A DNA stretch of 64,000 nucleotides from Salipaludibacillus agaradhaerens (GTDB lineage Bacteria; Bacillota; Bacilli; Bacillales; Salisediminibacteriaceae): contig NZ_KV917378.1 in NCBI RefSeq assembly GCF_002019735.1, positions 925,869 through 989,868 of the forward strand. Direction: 5' to 3'. Of this stretch, positions 46,704-54,446 are shown in pieces. Below the pieces are notes generated by a model. It was not told where the DNA came from and did no database searches. It saw only the letters and a program-made list of their open reading frames with translations. Each line of letters starts with the position of its first letter. The stretch's first letter is position 1. The position numbers and the translations under genes were made by a program.

Positions 46704-47027
46704 ATGATTGGTGAAAGAGTTAAAAAATATAGAAAAGAATCTGGTATGTCACTAACCGAATTAGCGGAAAAAGCAGGGGTAGCGAAATCCTATTTAAGTG
46801 CTATAGAGAGAAACATTCAAACGAATCCATCCATTCAGTTTCTAGAAAAAATCGCTAATGTACTTAACATAAAAATGGATCTTTTATTGCATGATGATGT
46901 TACAGACGACAAACAAATGGATGCAGAATGGCAATCTCTCGTGAAAGAAGCAATGGAATCAGGCGTATCCAAAGATGAATTTAAAGAGTTTTTAGAATTT
47001 AACAAATGGAAGATACAACAAAAATAA
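46704..47027 (+). CDS. sinR: Biofilm master repressor SinR
   Basis: 107 residues. N-terminal HTH with MIGERVKKYRKESG, SLTELAEKAGVAKSYLS and IERNIQTNPSIQFLEKIANVL (about 1-60). The C-terminal SinI-binding/dimer domain has DAEWQSLVKEAMESGVS and FKEFLEFNKWK (about 72-104). Both domains match B. subtilis SinR closely. It represses matrix genes and is titrated by SinI. GAGGAGGAT upstream. In B. subtilis sinI-sinR follows yqhG; here sinR is about 38 kb away, and sinI lies downstream and convergent. Confidence 0.95.
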   Translation: MIGERVKKYRKESGMSLTELAEKAGVAKSYLSAIERNIQTNPSIQFLEKIANVLNIKMDLLLHDDVTDDKQMDAEWQSLVKEAMESGVSKDEFKEFLEFNKWKIQQK

Positions 47028-47288
47028 TATGTTCACTTTAGTCGCTACCGCCACTTTATCGCTTTAAACTCCCTCATTCGCTTTAACTCCTCAAAGTGAT
47101 GAAGTGGTGGAAAAATGAACCTCTCGTTCTTCGTTATACTTCAGTGTGTTGCAATCTCCCGAAAGTCATCATGTCAAAATCAATGAGTTTTACTCACACT
47201 TATTCCCTTAAGGTAACACGGCATTCTATTTATGAATAAACTTTTACAATAAAATAATTAAGGCCTATAATTAGCCAAAATATAACGC

Positions 47289-47304
47289 GTTCTTAATAAA
47301 GAAT
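47289..47304 (+). promoter_or_regulatory. Putative SinR operator 1
   Basis: GTTCTTA (47289-47295) and AAAGAAT (47298-47304) form a near-inverted repeat of the SinR heptamer GTTCTYT. Upstream of the SlrR-like gene. The surrounding 47028-47369 also holds an imperfect stem (CCGCCACTTTATC / GATGAAGTGGTGG, about 47047-47115) after sinR and no ORF. Confidence 0.45.
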
Positions 47305-47369
47305 ATAATTTTAGTATAAAAGATTTCCTACTAAATGGGAACCTTCAAAAATCGTCAAAATACTCATAT

Positions 47370-47390
47370 AAAGAACTAAATTCGTTCTCA
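47370..47390 (+). promoter_or_regulatory. Putative SinR operator 2
   Basis: AAAGAAC (47370-47376), 7 bases, GTTCTCA (47384-47390): an inverted pair of SinR-type heptamers. It lies about 40 bases upstream of the -35 of the SlrR-like gene. Confidence 0.6.
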
Positions 47391-47428
47391 ATGTCGTATA
47401 TACTCCATTTTGCTCATTATTTCTTTTT

Positions 47429-47456
47429 TTAACAAATGACCATTGTGCTATATAAT
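47429..47456 (+). promoter_or_regulatory. Promoter of the SlrR-like gene
   Basis: TTAACA (47429-47434), 16 bases, TATAAT (47451-47456). Leader about 36 bases to the ATG. Confidence 0.6.
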
Positions 47457-47498
47457 GAACAATATGAGGGAAAAACTTTGCATGAGAGGGGGATAACA

Positions 47499-47741
47499 AT
47501 GATTGGTGATATGATTCGCTATCGACGTAAGGAAAAAGGTCTTACATTATCTGAGCTTTCTAGAAAAACAGGCGTTTCGAAGTCATACTTAAGTTACTTA
47601 GAGCGGAATAAAAAGAAAAATCCATCCATTGAAATTGTTAGACGTATCTTTATTACATTAGATCTACCCTTAACACCCTTATTTTATCAAGAAAGAACGA
47701 TTGACCGTTCTATGACGGCAATGGAAGAACGATCGGTCTAA
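47499..47741 (+). CDS. Short SinR/SlrR-like HTH regulator lacking the dimer domain
   Basis: 80 residues from ATG at 47499 (GAGAGGGGG upstream). It has an HTH closely related to SinR: MIGDMIRYRRKEKGLTLSEL, SRKTGVSKSYLSYLERN, KKNPSIEIVRRI. After residue 62 only an 18-residue basic/acidic tail remains, so the SinI-interaction domain is missing. By context an SlrR-like partner: it sits next to sinR behind SinR-type operators. A product without the C-domain could bind DNA or SinR but should not be bound by SinI. Confidence 0.82.
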   Translation: MIGDMIRYRRKEKGLTLSELSRKTGVSKSYLSYLERNKKKNPSIEIVRRIFITLDLPLTPLFYQERTIDRSMTAMEERSV

Positions 47742-47804
47742 TACCCTATTAGATTTTAAGTATTGGATGATATAGGATAGTCCACGTAACCCTCAGGCTA
47801 GTTT

Positions 47805-47846
47805 AAGATAAGGCTTCTTCAAAATATTTTGAAGAAGCCTTATCTT
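47805..47846. terminator. 42-bp perfect palindrome between convergent SlrR-like gene and sinI
   Basis: AAGATAAGGCTTCTTCAAAAT is followed at once by its exact complement, giving 21-bp arms. It probably serves as a bidirectional terminator. It reaches into the sinI stop codon (47845-47847). Confidence 0.75.
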
Positions 47847-47970
47847 ATATTGTTTTTAATTCTTTTTTCTTCACAAAAAACTCTCTCACTTCTTCTACTG
47901 TCAAACCCATGTCCTTTGCTTGATTAAGAAGCACTTCCCAATCTTTAAGTTGTTTTTCATCAATAGCCAT
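47845..47970 (-). CDS. sinI: SinI-like antirepressor
   Basis: 41 residues, MAIDEKQLKDWEVLLNQAKD at the start and MGLTVEEVREFFVKKKELK. The middle matches the SinR dimer domain (EW..L...A...G.S..E...FL), as SinI does: it binds SinR by mimicking its dimer interface. Shorter than B. subtilis SinI (57). GAGAGGGG lies 14 bases before the ATG, a long spacing that may suit riboswitch control. A c-di-GMP aptamer occupies the leader. Opposite strand to sinR, unlike the sinIR operon. Confidence 0.85.
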   Translation of the reverse strand: MAIDEKQLKDWEVLLNQAKDMGLTVEEVREFFVKKKELKTI

Positions 47971-48014
47971 TATAATTACATGATCCCCTCTCGCACAAAC
48001 CATTATAAACACCG

Positions 48015-48115
48015 CTAGGCAGTTCAGCCATCATAGAGAGAGGTAAACTCCTTTAACTCTCCTTAGACCTGTAACTTTGCGTCTCTATTTTTCAATAGAT
48101 TTGCCGTTGACTAGA
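48015..48115 (-). promoter_or_regulatory. Class I cyclic-di-GMP riboswitch (GEMM-I) upstream of sinI
   Basis: On the minus strand: CTAG closing arm, ACGGCAAA, stem TCTATT-GAAA-AATAGA with a GNRA tetraloop, GACGCAAAG core, GGTCTAAGGAGAG, loop, CTCTCTCTATGATGGC, CTGCC and a CTAG arm. TCTAAG...TATGA forms the 11-base tetraloop receptor with a C:G to T:A covariation. The G at the position that separates c-di-GMP from cGAMP classes appears to be G. The strand CCTCTC inside the aptamer can pair with the sinI ribosome site GAGAGG, suggesting a translational ON switch (inference). Confidence 0.88.
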
Positions 48116-48120
48116 AGAAG

Positions 48121-48166
48121 ATCTGGTTCGAAAAAAATAATGTGACATTCGATGGAGCCAGAGATA
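48121..48166 (-). repeat. Hairpin at the 5' end of the sinI leader
   Basis: TCTGG and TCGAA pair with TTCGA and CCAGA around a T-rich loop. It is just upstream of the aptamer, near the presumed transcript start. Confidence 0.45.
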
Positions 48167-48201
48167 ATTATAAATAACTTTCAGGTGAAAAGTATGTCGA
48201 A
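48167..48201 (-). promoter_or_regulatory. Putative Spo0A-activated promoter of sinI
   Basis: An exact Spo0A box TTCGACA (48195-48201) abuts the -35 position of a TATAAT -10 (48167-48172). The -35 hexamer itself is poor (ATACTT), as in Spo0A-activated sigma-A promoters. B. subtilis sinI is known to be activated by Spo0A~P. The rest, to 48479, is AT-rich with no ORF. Confidence 0.6.
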
Positions 48202-48479
48202 AAATGTCATAATATTAAAATTCATCCCTATTGCCTACCCAACATTAAATATTCATTACATAAGTGCTTTTTCACTGTGTTTTCAGGAACATATTTCGAA
48301 AAAAATGCATAAATAGACATACTTTTTTGCATTGTTACATATTTACAATGAATTATGACTAGATCGTAAGTATGCTATTTTTAAAAAAATTTTAATGAAT
48401 TTTTATTTCGCCCTATATAATTTGTCACATATTAGTGCAGTTCCTTTGAAATTATCGGCTTTATATAAGTTATCAGCCA

Positions 48480-49109
48480 TTAATTTTTAGGTACTATAAC
48501 GATACGTGTACCATCCACTGAAAGAACCTTCACTGTCTCATCTTCCTTAATCCATTGGTTATCTGACGTTGCACTGTAGAGTTTCCCGTCAACCTCTACG
48601 GTTCCCGTAGGTCTAAAAGGTGTTTTTGTGATCCCAGTTTTACCAACTAGTTCTTTATAACTGTCATTCATCGAATTATAACCATGTTCTGATGTCAATC
48701 TATCTTTCAGCGTCATCTTATCCCACATATTTCTACGTGGAAAAACTTTTGTGAATAGGTAAGATGAAGGAGCAGCTATTAAGAAGGCCATTGAAACAAG
48801 TGCCCCATACGTTAATCCAGGAGCAGGAATTGCTAACCCCAATACCATCAACAATATCCCCAAAGAGGCGATCGTGCCATCTGTCGTTACTTTCCCGTCA
48901 AAGATGATTAACGATAGACCGATTAGATAAAGTATGACTATCCACAAACTGTCTCCTGCGGTTACATGATAAGAAAAATAAATCGCCATAATGACGACAC
49001 CTATTACACCGAACAATCCTTTAGTGCGTACCATCATCTCACCAAATATGAAGAGGGTAGCGATAAAAACAACAAAAAAACCAAAAGCAGCGTAGTCTAA
49101 AAATTCCAT
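48480..49109 (-). CDS. NfeD-family membrane protein
   Basis: 209 residues. Four to five helices (about 5-25, 30-50, 54-70, 76-120) and a C-terminal OB-fold domain with ELVGKTGITKTPFRPTGTVE and VDGKLYSATSDNQWI (about 150-190). That beta barrel is the NfeD domain. Family members partner with flotillins or SppA-like proteases; neither is adjacent. AAGGAGGAAG upstream. Confidence 0.88.
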   Translation of the reverse strand: MEFLDYAAFGFFVVFIATLFIFGEMMVRTKGLFGVIGVVIMAIYFSYHVTAGDSLWIVILYLIGLSLIIFDGKVTTDGTIASLGILLMVLGLAIPAPGLTYGALVSMAFLIAAPSSYLFTKVFPRRNMWDKMTLKDRLTSEHGYNSMNDSYKELVGKTGITKTPFRPTGTVEVDGKLYSATSDNQWIKEDETVKVLSVDGTRIVIVPKN

Positions 49110-49234
49110 AATACTTCCTCCTTCCTAAATGCAGTCTTTACGTTATTGTATCAAATTTTCTATTCTAAAATCATTTACGTTACATTGACTAAAAAAGTTT
49201 CAGCATGAGAAGAAAATCACTTTGCTATGTTTAA

Positions 49235-49370
49235 TAAAACGCCCTTCATCAATGAGAATTTTTCGTATTTCCCCACCGGTTGGTAGTTGAGTGAATCGCA
49301 CATTCGCGTCCGTTAGCTTAAATAGATTTACGAGGTGAGCATTTTACGGACGGCTATCTGTGATAAAAAA
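49235..49370 (+). repeat. Dispersed hairpin repeat, copy F
   Basis: AAAACGCCCTTCATCAATGAG, CCACCGGTTGGTAGTTGAG, ACATTCGCGTCCGTTA, AATAGATTTACGAGGTGAGC and TTTTACGGACGGCTATCTGTGATAAAA. It lies downstream of the DUF1002 gene. 49110-49234 is otherwise plain. Confidence 0.75.
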
Positions 49371-49402
49371 AGTAGGGACGGTTTAGTTTCCCCTCCCTAC
49401 TC
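49371..49402 (-). terminator. Terminator of the DUF1002 gene
   Basis: AGTAGGGAGGGG and CGTCCCTACT pair on the minus strand, followed by TTTTTTTA, the start of repeat copy F. Confidence 0.8.
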
Positions 49403-49452
49403 ACACATTCCAGCTAAATTGAGTTAACTTAGTAAAAATAGTGTTCTTTCTG

Positions 49453-50328
49453 TTAAGAACTAAACCAACCTTTCACGATATCAATTAGGTTTGAGATAAA
49501 ATCAAGAATAGATTGTATGAATCCTTGACCTTCTTCACTATTTAAGAAATCACCAATGTTTTCACGTATTTTACCAATTTGATTTTGCACTTGGTCCCAA
49601 TCAATATTTAAATCTTTCATACGATTAAATAATGAGACTAAACCATTTAATTCTTCATCAGTTAGAGTCATGCCTAACTCTCCTGCAATTCGTTGAATTA
49701 AAGCACGTAAATCTTCCTCTGTCTCTATATTTTCCTCAGCAAGTGCTTCTTTAATACGAGCCATAAGTTCAGTTGCATCTTCTACACCGTATTCATCACT
49801 AAGCTCTGCTGTTTTAACTAATTCTTCATTTGCCACTTGTTTTTGATCCTCAGGAATTACCTCATCAGTGGACGCTTCATACGCTTTAATTAATCCAGTT
49901 AAAGCACCAGTACCTGAGACATTAAAAGGTGCTGTAACGTAAATATTCGCATCTTTTACACCGGCAGTAATTAAAGCATTAGCATACATTCCTTCAGAAA
50001 CCCAAGTAATACGATTTGTTTCCACATCAACCCCTTCACCTTGATCTAAAAGTGTAATTTTCGAGGAAGATAAAGCATTACTTCCAATAACAGAAGCACT
50101 TATATAATCACCTAAGTATTGATGTTCTTCTTCATTTGTTACAGTGACTATAAGTACCTCATCTTCATTAACATTCATTTCATTAAGTAATGTTTCCCTT
50201 TGCTGTGGAGACAAATCATCACCAAGCGTCACAATTTCATCTCCAGGAGCCGCATCTGCAAAAGCGACTGATATAAACAACAACCAAATAGCAAAAGTTG
50301 AAACAGCTGTCTTGTAAAGTGTTCTCAT
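49453..50328 (-). CDS. Secreted DUF1002 protein (YpuA-like)
   Basis: 291 residues from ATG at 50328; an ATG two codons earlier is too close to AGAGGGG. Signal peptide with cleavage near FADAAPG (about 24-28), then LGDDLSPQQRETLLNEM, NALSSSKITL and ITWVSEGMYANALITAGVKDA, typical of DUF1002. A helical C-terminus follows. Exported, function unknown. Confidence 0.88.
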   Translation of the reverse strand: MRTLYKTAVSTFAIWLLFISVAFADAAPGDEIVTLGDDLSPQQRETLLNEMNVNEDEVLIVTVTNEEEHQYLGDYISASVIGSNALSSSKITLLDQGEGVDVETNRITWVSEGMYANALITAGVKDANIYVTAPFNVSGTGALTGLIKAYEASTDEVIPEDQKQVANEELVKTAELSDEYGVEDATELMARIKEALAEENIETEEDLRALIQRIAGELGMTLTDEELNGLVSLFNRMKDLNIDWDQVQNQIGKIRENIGDFLNSEEGQGFIQSILDFISNLIDIVKGWFSS

Positions 50329-50405
50329 TCTCATACCCCTCTTTTCAATAATCTAATCTACACACTACCAGAAAAACGTTATATAAGTAAGAAGAAAAAA
50401 GAGAG

Positions 50406-51611
50406 TCACTTGTTAGGCATATGACTCGGCAGCAACCGACATTTTAAAAGAAATTGGCAGACAATCCCCAATAAGACCATGACGGTAAACAAACTAACAA
50501 ACATAGCCTCTTCATTATACATAAGTACCGTAAATAATGGAGGACCAAGTCCCACCCCTATGAAACGTACCATACTGTATAAAGACACGATTATATCTCT
50601 CTCCTCTTTTAAGACGTTTTCAGTTATAAGAAGGTTACATATTACTAAAATGGCGGCTGAGCTTCCCCCTATCAATGTTGTTATGATAATAAGTAACCAC
50701 AATGTTTCATGTAATAACAATAGAAAAAAGCATATTGCCAGAAGAATTGTGACCCCTTTAAAAATGTTTCCAAGATTAATTTTACGATAACGTTCTACTA
50801 GATTACCTGTTAAAATTGAGCCTATTATGAGCCCTATCAATGGTAAAGTGAATAAAAAAGCCTTAGTCATGCCAGTTTGCCCGTAAATCCATTCAAGCTC
50901 ATAAGAATAATATGTCAGAAAACCAAATAGCAAACACATAGCTCCACCACCAATAAAAATCAAGGGAAATACATCCTTAATACGATGGAAAACAATGTGC
51001 TTTAGCGCTGTAAAATAACTCTTCCAAGTCCGCAAAGGAGTAGGTTTTATCGTTCTTATTCCTAATAAAAGTAATACTATTGCTAAAATACACACACCCA
51101 TATAGAAAATAAATAAAAAACTTCCTCCATATTGGATCGTAAACATACCAGCGAACGGACTCACTAATTTTGCTATACCATTAAAAACTTCTATAGCTGC
51201 TAGCACTTTAACCCTGTCATCCCTTTCCAACAATTCCGCAGTTATCATAAATGGAAGAGGGGCCACTATTCCAGCACCTATCCCCTGCACCACTCTTCCC
51301 ATTAGCAGCATTGGATAAGCGTAATTGACATGTACACTACCACTCAAGGCGCTTACTAAACAACCTACGATCACGATTGCAATCGCATATGTCGCTATAG
51401 TTTTTTTTGAGAATTGTCCAGTCAAGTACCCTGTTAAAGGTATCGTAATGGCTGCCGATAAAGAAAAAACACTTAAAATGAGGCCAGCTTGTGTTGAAGT
51501 TACATCCCACATTATCTCCATATCAGGTAAAACTGGTACAAACATTGAATTACCAATAATCATGATAAACGTTAACATACCTAATGTGCTAACTACCACA
51601 GATCGCGCCAT
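50406..51611 (-). CDS. MFS transporter (drug-efflux type)
   Basis: 401 residues, about 12 helices. FVPVLPDMEIMWDVTSTQAG (about 24-43), LTGYLTGQFSKKT (loop 2-3 motif) and RVVQGIGAGIVAPLPFMI (motif C of the 14/12-helix antiporters). A proton-coupled exporter; substrate cannot be read. AAAAGGAGC upstream. It lies 72 bases upstream of the DUF1002 gene on the same strand. Confidence 0.88.
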   Translation of the reverse strand: MARSVVVSTLGMLTFIMIIGNSMFVPVLPDMEIMWDVTSTQAGLILSVFSLSAAITIPLTGYLTGQFSKKTIATYAIAIVIVGCLVSALSGSVHVNYAYPMLLMGRVVQGIGAGIVAPLPFMITAELLERDDRVKVLAAIEVFNGIAKLVSPFAGMFTIQYGGSFLFIFYMGVCILAIVLLLLGIRTIKPTPLRTWKSYFTALKHIVFHRIKDVFPLIFIGGGAMCLLFGFLTYYSYELEWIYGQTGMTKAFLFTLPLIGLIIGSILTGNLVERYRKINLGNIFKGVTILLAICFFLLLLHETLWLLIIITTLIGGSSAAILVICNLLITENVLKEERDIIVSLYSMVRFIGVGLGPPLFTVLMYNEEAMFVSLFTVMVLLGIVCQFLLKCRLLPSHMPNK

Positions 51612-51732
51612 ATCCTAGCTCCTTTTCTTGCATCATCATCTTTTCCAAGAGACTAATTTCAAATAACGTGACATATTTTTTTAAAAAAAACATATTTAAT
51701 TACTAGAGTCTGATAGAAAAAAGGAGGATCAC

Positions 51733-52092
51733 ATGACAATGCGCCCCCTCATATTATTGTGCCTTATTATTATCATAGGGATAAGTGTTCGGATTGATTT
51801 ATCAGCTGGTACTATCCCTGAGCAGCAAACCCAATCAAAGCAACATTTAAATACAGCCGAGAGTACTGATCATGATAATGAGAACACTCTCTTTTACCAA
51901 GAGGTTATTGTAGAAGAGAACCAAAGCGTTTATAGTATTGTCCAACAGCTTCATCCTAGCGATACTTTCGCATTATCAGTAGAACAAGTATTAACCGATT
52001 TTGAAGTTTTAAATCCTGGCGTAGTTCCCTATCAATTATCAGCAGGAAATGCATATAAATTTCCTGTTTATAGGGAAATGGACAACGAATAG
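51733..52092 (+). CDS. yqfZ: YqfZ, secreted LysM-like protein
   Basis: 119 residues. Signal/anchor helix about 4-22, low-complexity linker, then a LysM-like domain: VEENQSVYSIVQQLHP, VLTDFEVLNPGVVPYQLSAG and YKFPVY. Located just before ispG, as yqfZ is in B. subtilis. AAGGAGG upstream. Likely cell-wall associated. Confidence 0.82.
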   Translation: MTMRPLILLCLIIIIGISVRIDLSAGTIPEQQTQSKQHLNTAESTDHDNENTLFYQEVIVEENQSVYSIVQQLHPSDTFALSVEQVLTDFEVLNPGVVPYQLSAGNAYKFPVYREMDNE

Positions 52093-52200
52093 TTATTTGT
52101 TCTTGCCACAATTGTCCCCTGATTGTTACAATGTAATACGATGACTGAAAGAATAAACACTATTTATCACGTTTTAAGTAAACTAAAGGGGCGATGATTT

Positions 52201-53307
52201 GTGACCCAAATAACACATCGAAAAAATACACGGCCTGTCAAAGTAGGTCCGATAACAATCGGAGGTAGTGATGAGGTCATTATACAAAGTATGACCATGT
52301 CCAAAACTCATGATGTAGACGCAACTGTTGCTGAAATAAATCGGCTTGAGGAAGCCGGATGCCAAATAGTTCGCGTAGCATGCCCTCATATGAAAGACGC
52401 TGAGGCTATCCCAGAAATTAAAAAGCGAATCAACATTCCTTTAGTCGTAGATATTCATTTTGACTATAAGCTTGCATTAAAAGCGATTGAAGGCGGCGCT
52501 GACAAAATTAGAATTAATCCTGGGAATATTGGTCGTAAAGAAAAAGTAGAAGCAGTCGTAAATGCAGCGAAAGAAAAAGGGATTCCTATCCGAATTGGTG
52601 TAAATGCTGGTTCATTAGAAAGCCGCATTTTAAAAAAATATGGTTATCCAACAGCCGATGGTATGGTTGAAAGTGCCCTCCACCACATAAAGATTCTAGA
52701 AGATCTTGATTTTCATGATATTATTGTCTCAATGAAGGCATCAGATGTCACATTAGCAGTAGAAGCTTATGAAAAAGCTGCTCAAACATTTGACTACCCC
52801 CTCCATTTAGGGATTACAGAATCGGGTACCCTTTTTGCTGGCACGATAAAAAGCTCTGCAGGTCTTGGTATTCTTCTTGGTAAAGGAATTGGAAATACAG
52901 TTCGTATATCTTTAAGCGCAGATCCTGTTGAAGAGGTTAAAGTAGCAAAAGAGCTCCTTAAAACCTTTGGACTTGCTGCTAATGCAGCGACACTTATTTC
53001 TTGTCCAACTTGTGGAAGAATTGAAATCGATTTAATCAGTATTGCAAATGAAGTGGAAGAATATATTCAGAAAATCAAAGCGCCGATTAAGGTCTCTGTC
53101 TTAGGTTGTGCAGTTAACGGACCTGGAGAAGCAAAAGAAGCTGATATTGGGATTGCAGGTGCACGAGGAGAAGGCTTACTTTTCAGAAAAGGAAAAACAA
53201 TTCGTAAAGTACCGGAAGAAATAATGGTTGAAGAGCTTAAAAAGGAAATTGATTTGTTAGCGAAAGAACATGAAGAAAAACAGAAAAAAGAACAAGAGAA
53301 GGTATAG
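52201..53307 (+). CDS. ispG: 4-hydroxy-3-methylbut-2-enyl diphosphate synthase (flavodoxin)
   Basis: 368 residues from GTG (AAAGGGGCG upstream). N-terminal TIM barrel ([20 protein letters not shown] near 25-44, [10 protein letters not shown]) and C-terminal 4Fe-4S site with SCPTCGR (about 264-270) and GCAVNGPGE (about 302-310). Penultimate step of the MEP isoprenoid pathway. Terminator follows. Confidence 0.97.
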   Translation: MTQITHRKNTRPVKVGPITIGGSDEVIIQSMTMSKTHDVDATVAEINRLEEAGCQIVRVACPHMKDAEAIPEIKKRINIPLVVDIHFDYKLALKAIEGGADKIRINPGNIGRKEKVEAVVNAAKEKGIPIRIGVNAGSLESRILKKYGYPTADGMVESALHHIKILEDLDFHDIIVSMKASDVTLAVEAYEKAAQTFDYPLHLGITESGTLFAGTIKSSAGLGILLGKGIGNTVRISLSADPVEEVKVAKELLKTFGLAANAATLISCPTCGRIEIDLISIANEVEEYIQKIKAPIKVSVLGCAVNGPGEAKEADIGIAGARGEGLLFRKGKTIRKVPEEIMVEELKKEIDLLAKEHEEKQKKEQEKV

Positions 53308-53351
53308 TTCTTAAGCTTTATCTTTGTAGTATTAGCTAACAACCCCTTTTG

Positions 53352-53386
53352 AAACGAGACAGATTTATCTCTTGTCTCGTTTTTTG
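53352..53386 (+). terminator. Terminator of ispG
   Basis: AAACGAGACA pairs with TGTCTCGTTT, followed by TTTT. Confidence 0.88.
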
Positions 53387-53491
53387 TATGCAAATGGCTG
53401 TTATATAGCTGAGTATAGGTTGAACAGTTAATATATGATGTCAATAGCTAGTCTGCCGTCGTTTCTGCTCATAGAGATATTTAATGCATAA

Positions 53492-53538
53492 TAAAGGGAG
53501 GGGACAACTAAAATCCTGTTGTGTCCCCTCCTCTTTAT
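53492..53538. terminator. Terminator of yqfX
   Basis: AAAGGGAGGGGACA pairs with TGTCCCCTCC-TCTTT over a 13-base loop. Just downstream of yqfX, on the minus strand. Confidence 0.8.
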
Positions 53539-53569
53539 CAATATCCAGCCTCTATCATCTTTTGCTAAA

Positions 53570-53941
53570 TCACGTTACAAATGGTGCAAAAAACATACTA
53601 ATAATTAACGCAAAAGCCCCGATAACAATTGCTGTATAACCTATCCCTTTTTGATCTTTCTTGACCGCAACAGCTCCTAAGATAATTCCTGCTATTGAAA
53701 AAAGTAACGGCAAGAAAAAAAGTGCTACGATTGAAAGGGCGATCCCTAATGCACCAACGCCTTTACCTGCGCCAGTATCTTGTTCCTGTTCATTATTTTC
53801 AACTGTGTCATCTGGCTCCCTATACATTCCAGGGTTTACTGCATACTCTGCTGCTGTTTCCTCACGATAATTTTCATTTTTTTGATGTGGCGGTGCGACT
53901 TCACATGACTTTGTTTCATTTGGATTATATTTTTGCGTCAT
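53570..53941 (-). CDS. yqfX: DUF4190 membrane protein YqfX
   Basis: 123 residues from ATG at 53941 (AAGGAGGGAAATG upstream; a codon-6 earlier ATG overlaps that site). A polar N-half is followed by two helices: KGVGALGIALSIVALFFLPL and GYTAIVIGAFALIISMFF, the DUF4190 pattern. Function unknown. Locus next to ispG as in B. subtilis. Confidence 0.85.
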   Translation of the reverse strand: MTQKYNPNETKSCEVAPPHQKNENYREETAAEYAVNPGMYREPDDTVENNEQEQDTGAGKGVGALGIALSIVALFFLPLLFSIAGIILGAVAVKKDQKGIGYTAIVIGAFALIISMFFAPFVT

Positions 53942-54110
53942 AACATTTCCCTCCTTCATACAAGGCTGTACACCTAGTATGAGTTTCGAGTGCCAAAAGC
54001 ATGAGAGGAAACATTAAACAAACTATGTAATACATTTGAGTATCACGAACTCTTAACCGTTTTAACACACCATAAATGAAAGGTAATTTAGCGACCATCT
54101 GGCTTATTTT

Positions 54111-54209
54111 TCATATCATGACGGAAATTAATAAAATAATGAATACCCATATCGGGATACTAAATAATATGCCATAACACAATCCTATAAATACATTTTG
54201 TTCTTCCAC
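54111..54209 (-). CDS. Possible 32-residue membrane peptide
   Basis: GTG at 54209 with AAAGGAG 8 bases upstream (54218-54224). The peptide MEEQNVFIGLCYGILFSIPI plus WVFIILLISVMI is one membrane helix. Too short for family assignment. The spacing, ribosome site and strongly hydrophobic reading favour a real small protein. The rest of 53942-54300 is otherwise empty. Confidence 0.5.
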   Translation of the reverse strand: MEEQNVFIGLCYGILFSIPIWVFIILLISVMI

Positions 54210-54300
54210 GAGACCAACTCCTTTAATAAAAGTGTTGGTAAATTCTCTACTTAATAAACATTTTCCACCTATGTTTATACCAAATCTCAGACATCTTTAT

Positions 54301-54446
54301 AAAACACCCCTCAATCAGTGGACGTCCCCATCATTCTTCCACTAATTGGTAGTTAGCAGCGTCCCTTATCTCCCGACTCAATAGATGTCTCTCTCCTCTC
54401 TATTTTTAGCCGAGAGTTTTACGGACGCTTATCTGTGATAAAAAAG
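54301..54446 (+). repeat. Dispersed hairpin repeat, copy G (full length)
   Basis: AAAACACCCCTCAATCAGTGG, CCACTAATTGGTAGTT, GTCCCTTATCTCCC, CTCTCTATTTTTAGCCGAGAG and TTTTACGGACGCTTATCTGTGATAAAA. It abuts the zur terminator. Confidence 0.75.

Noticed and set aside
47436-47498. Upstream ATG start for the SlrR-like gene
   Set aside because: It would place the -10 TATAAT inside the coding sequence. The ATG at 47499 has GAGAGGGGG and aligns with SinR residue 1.
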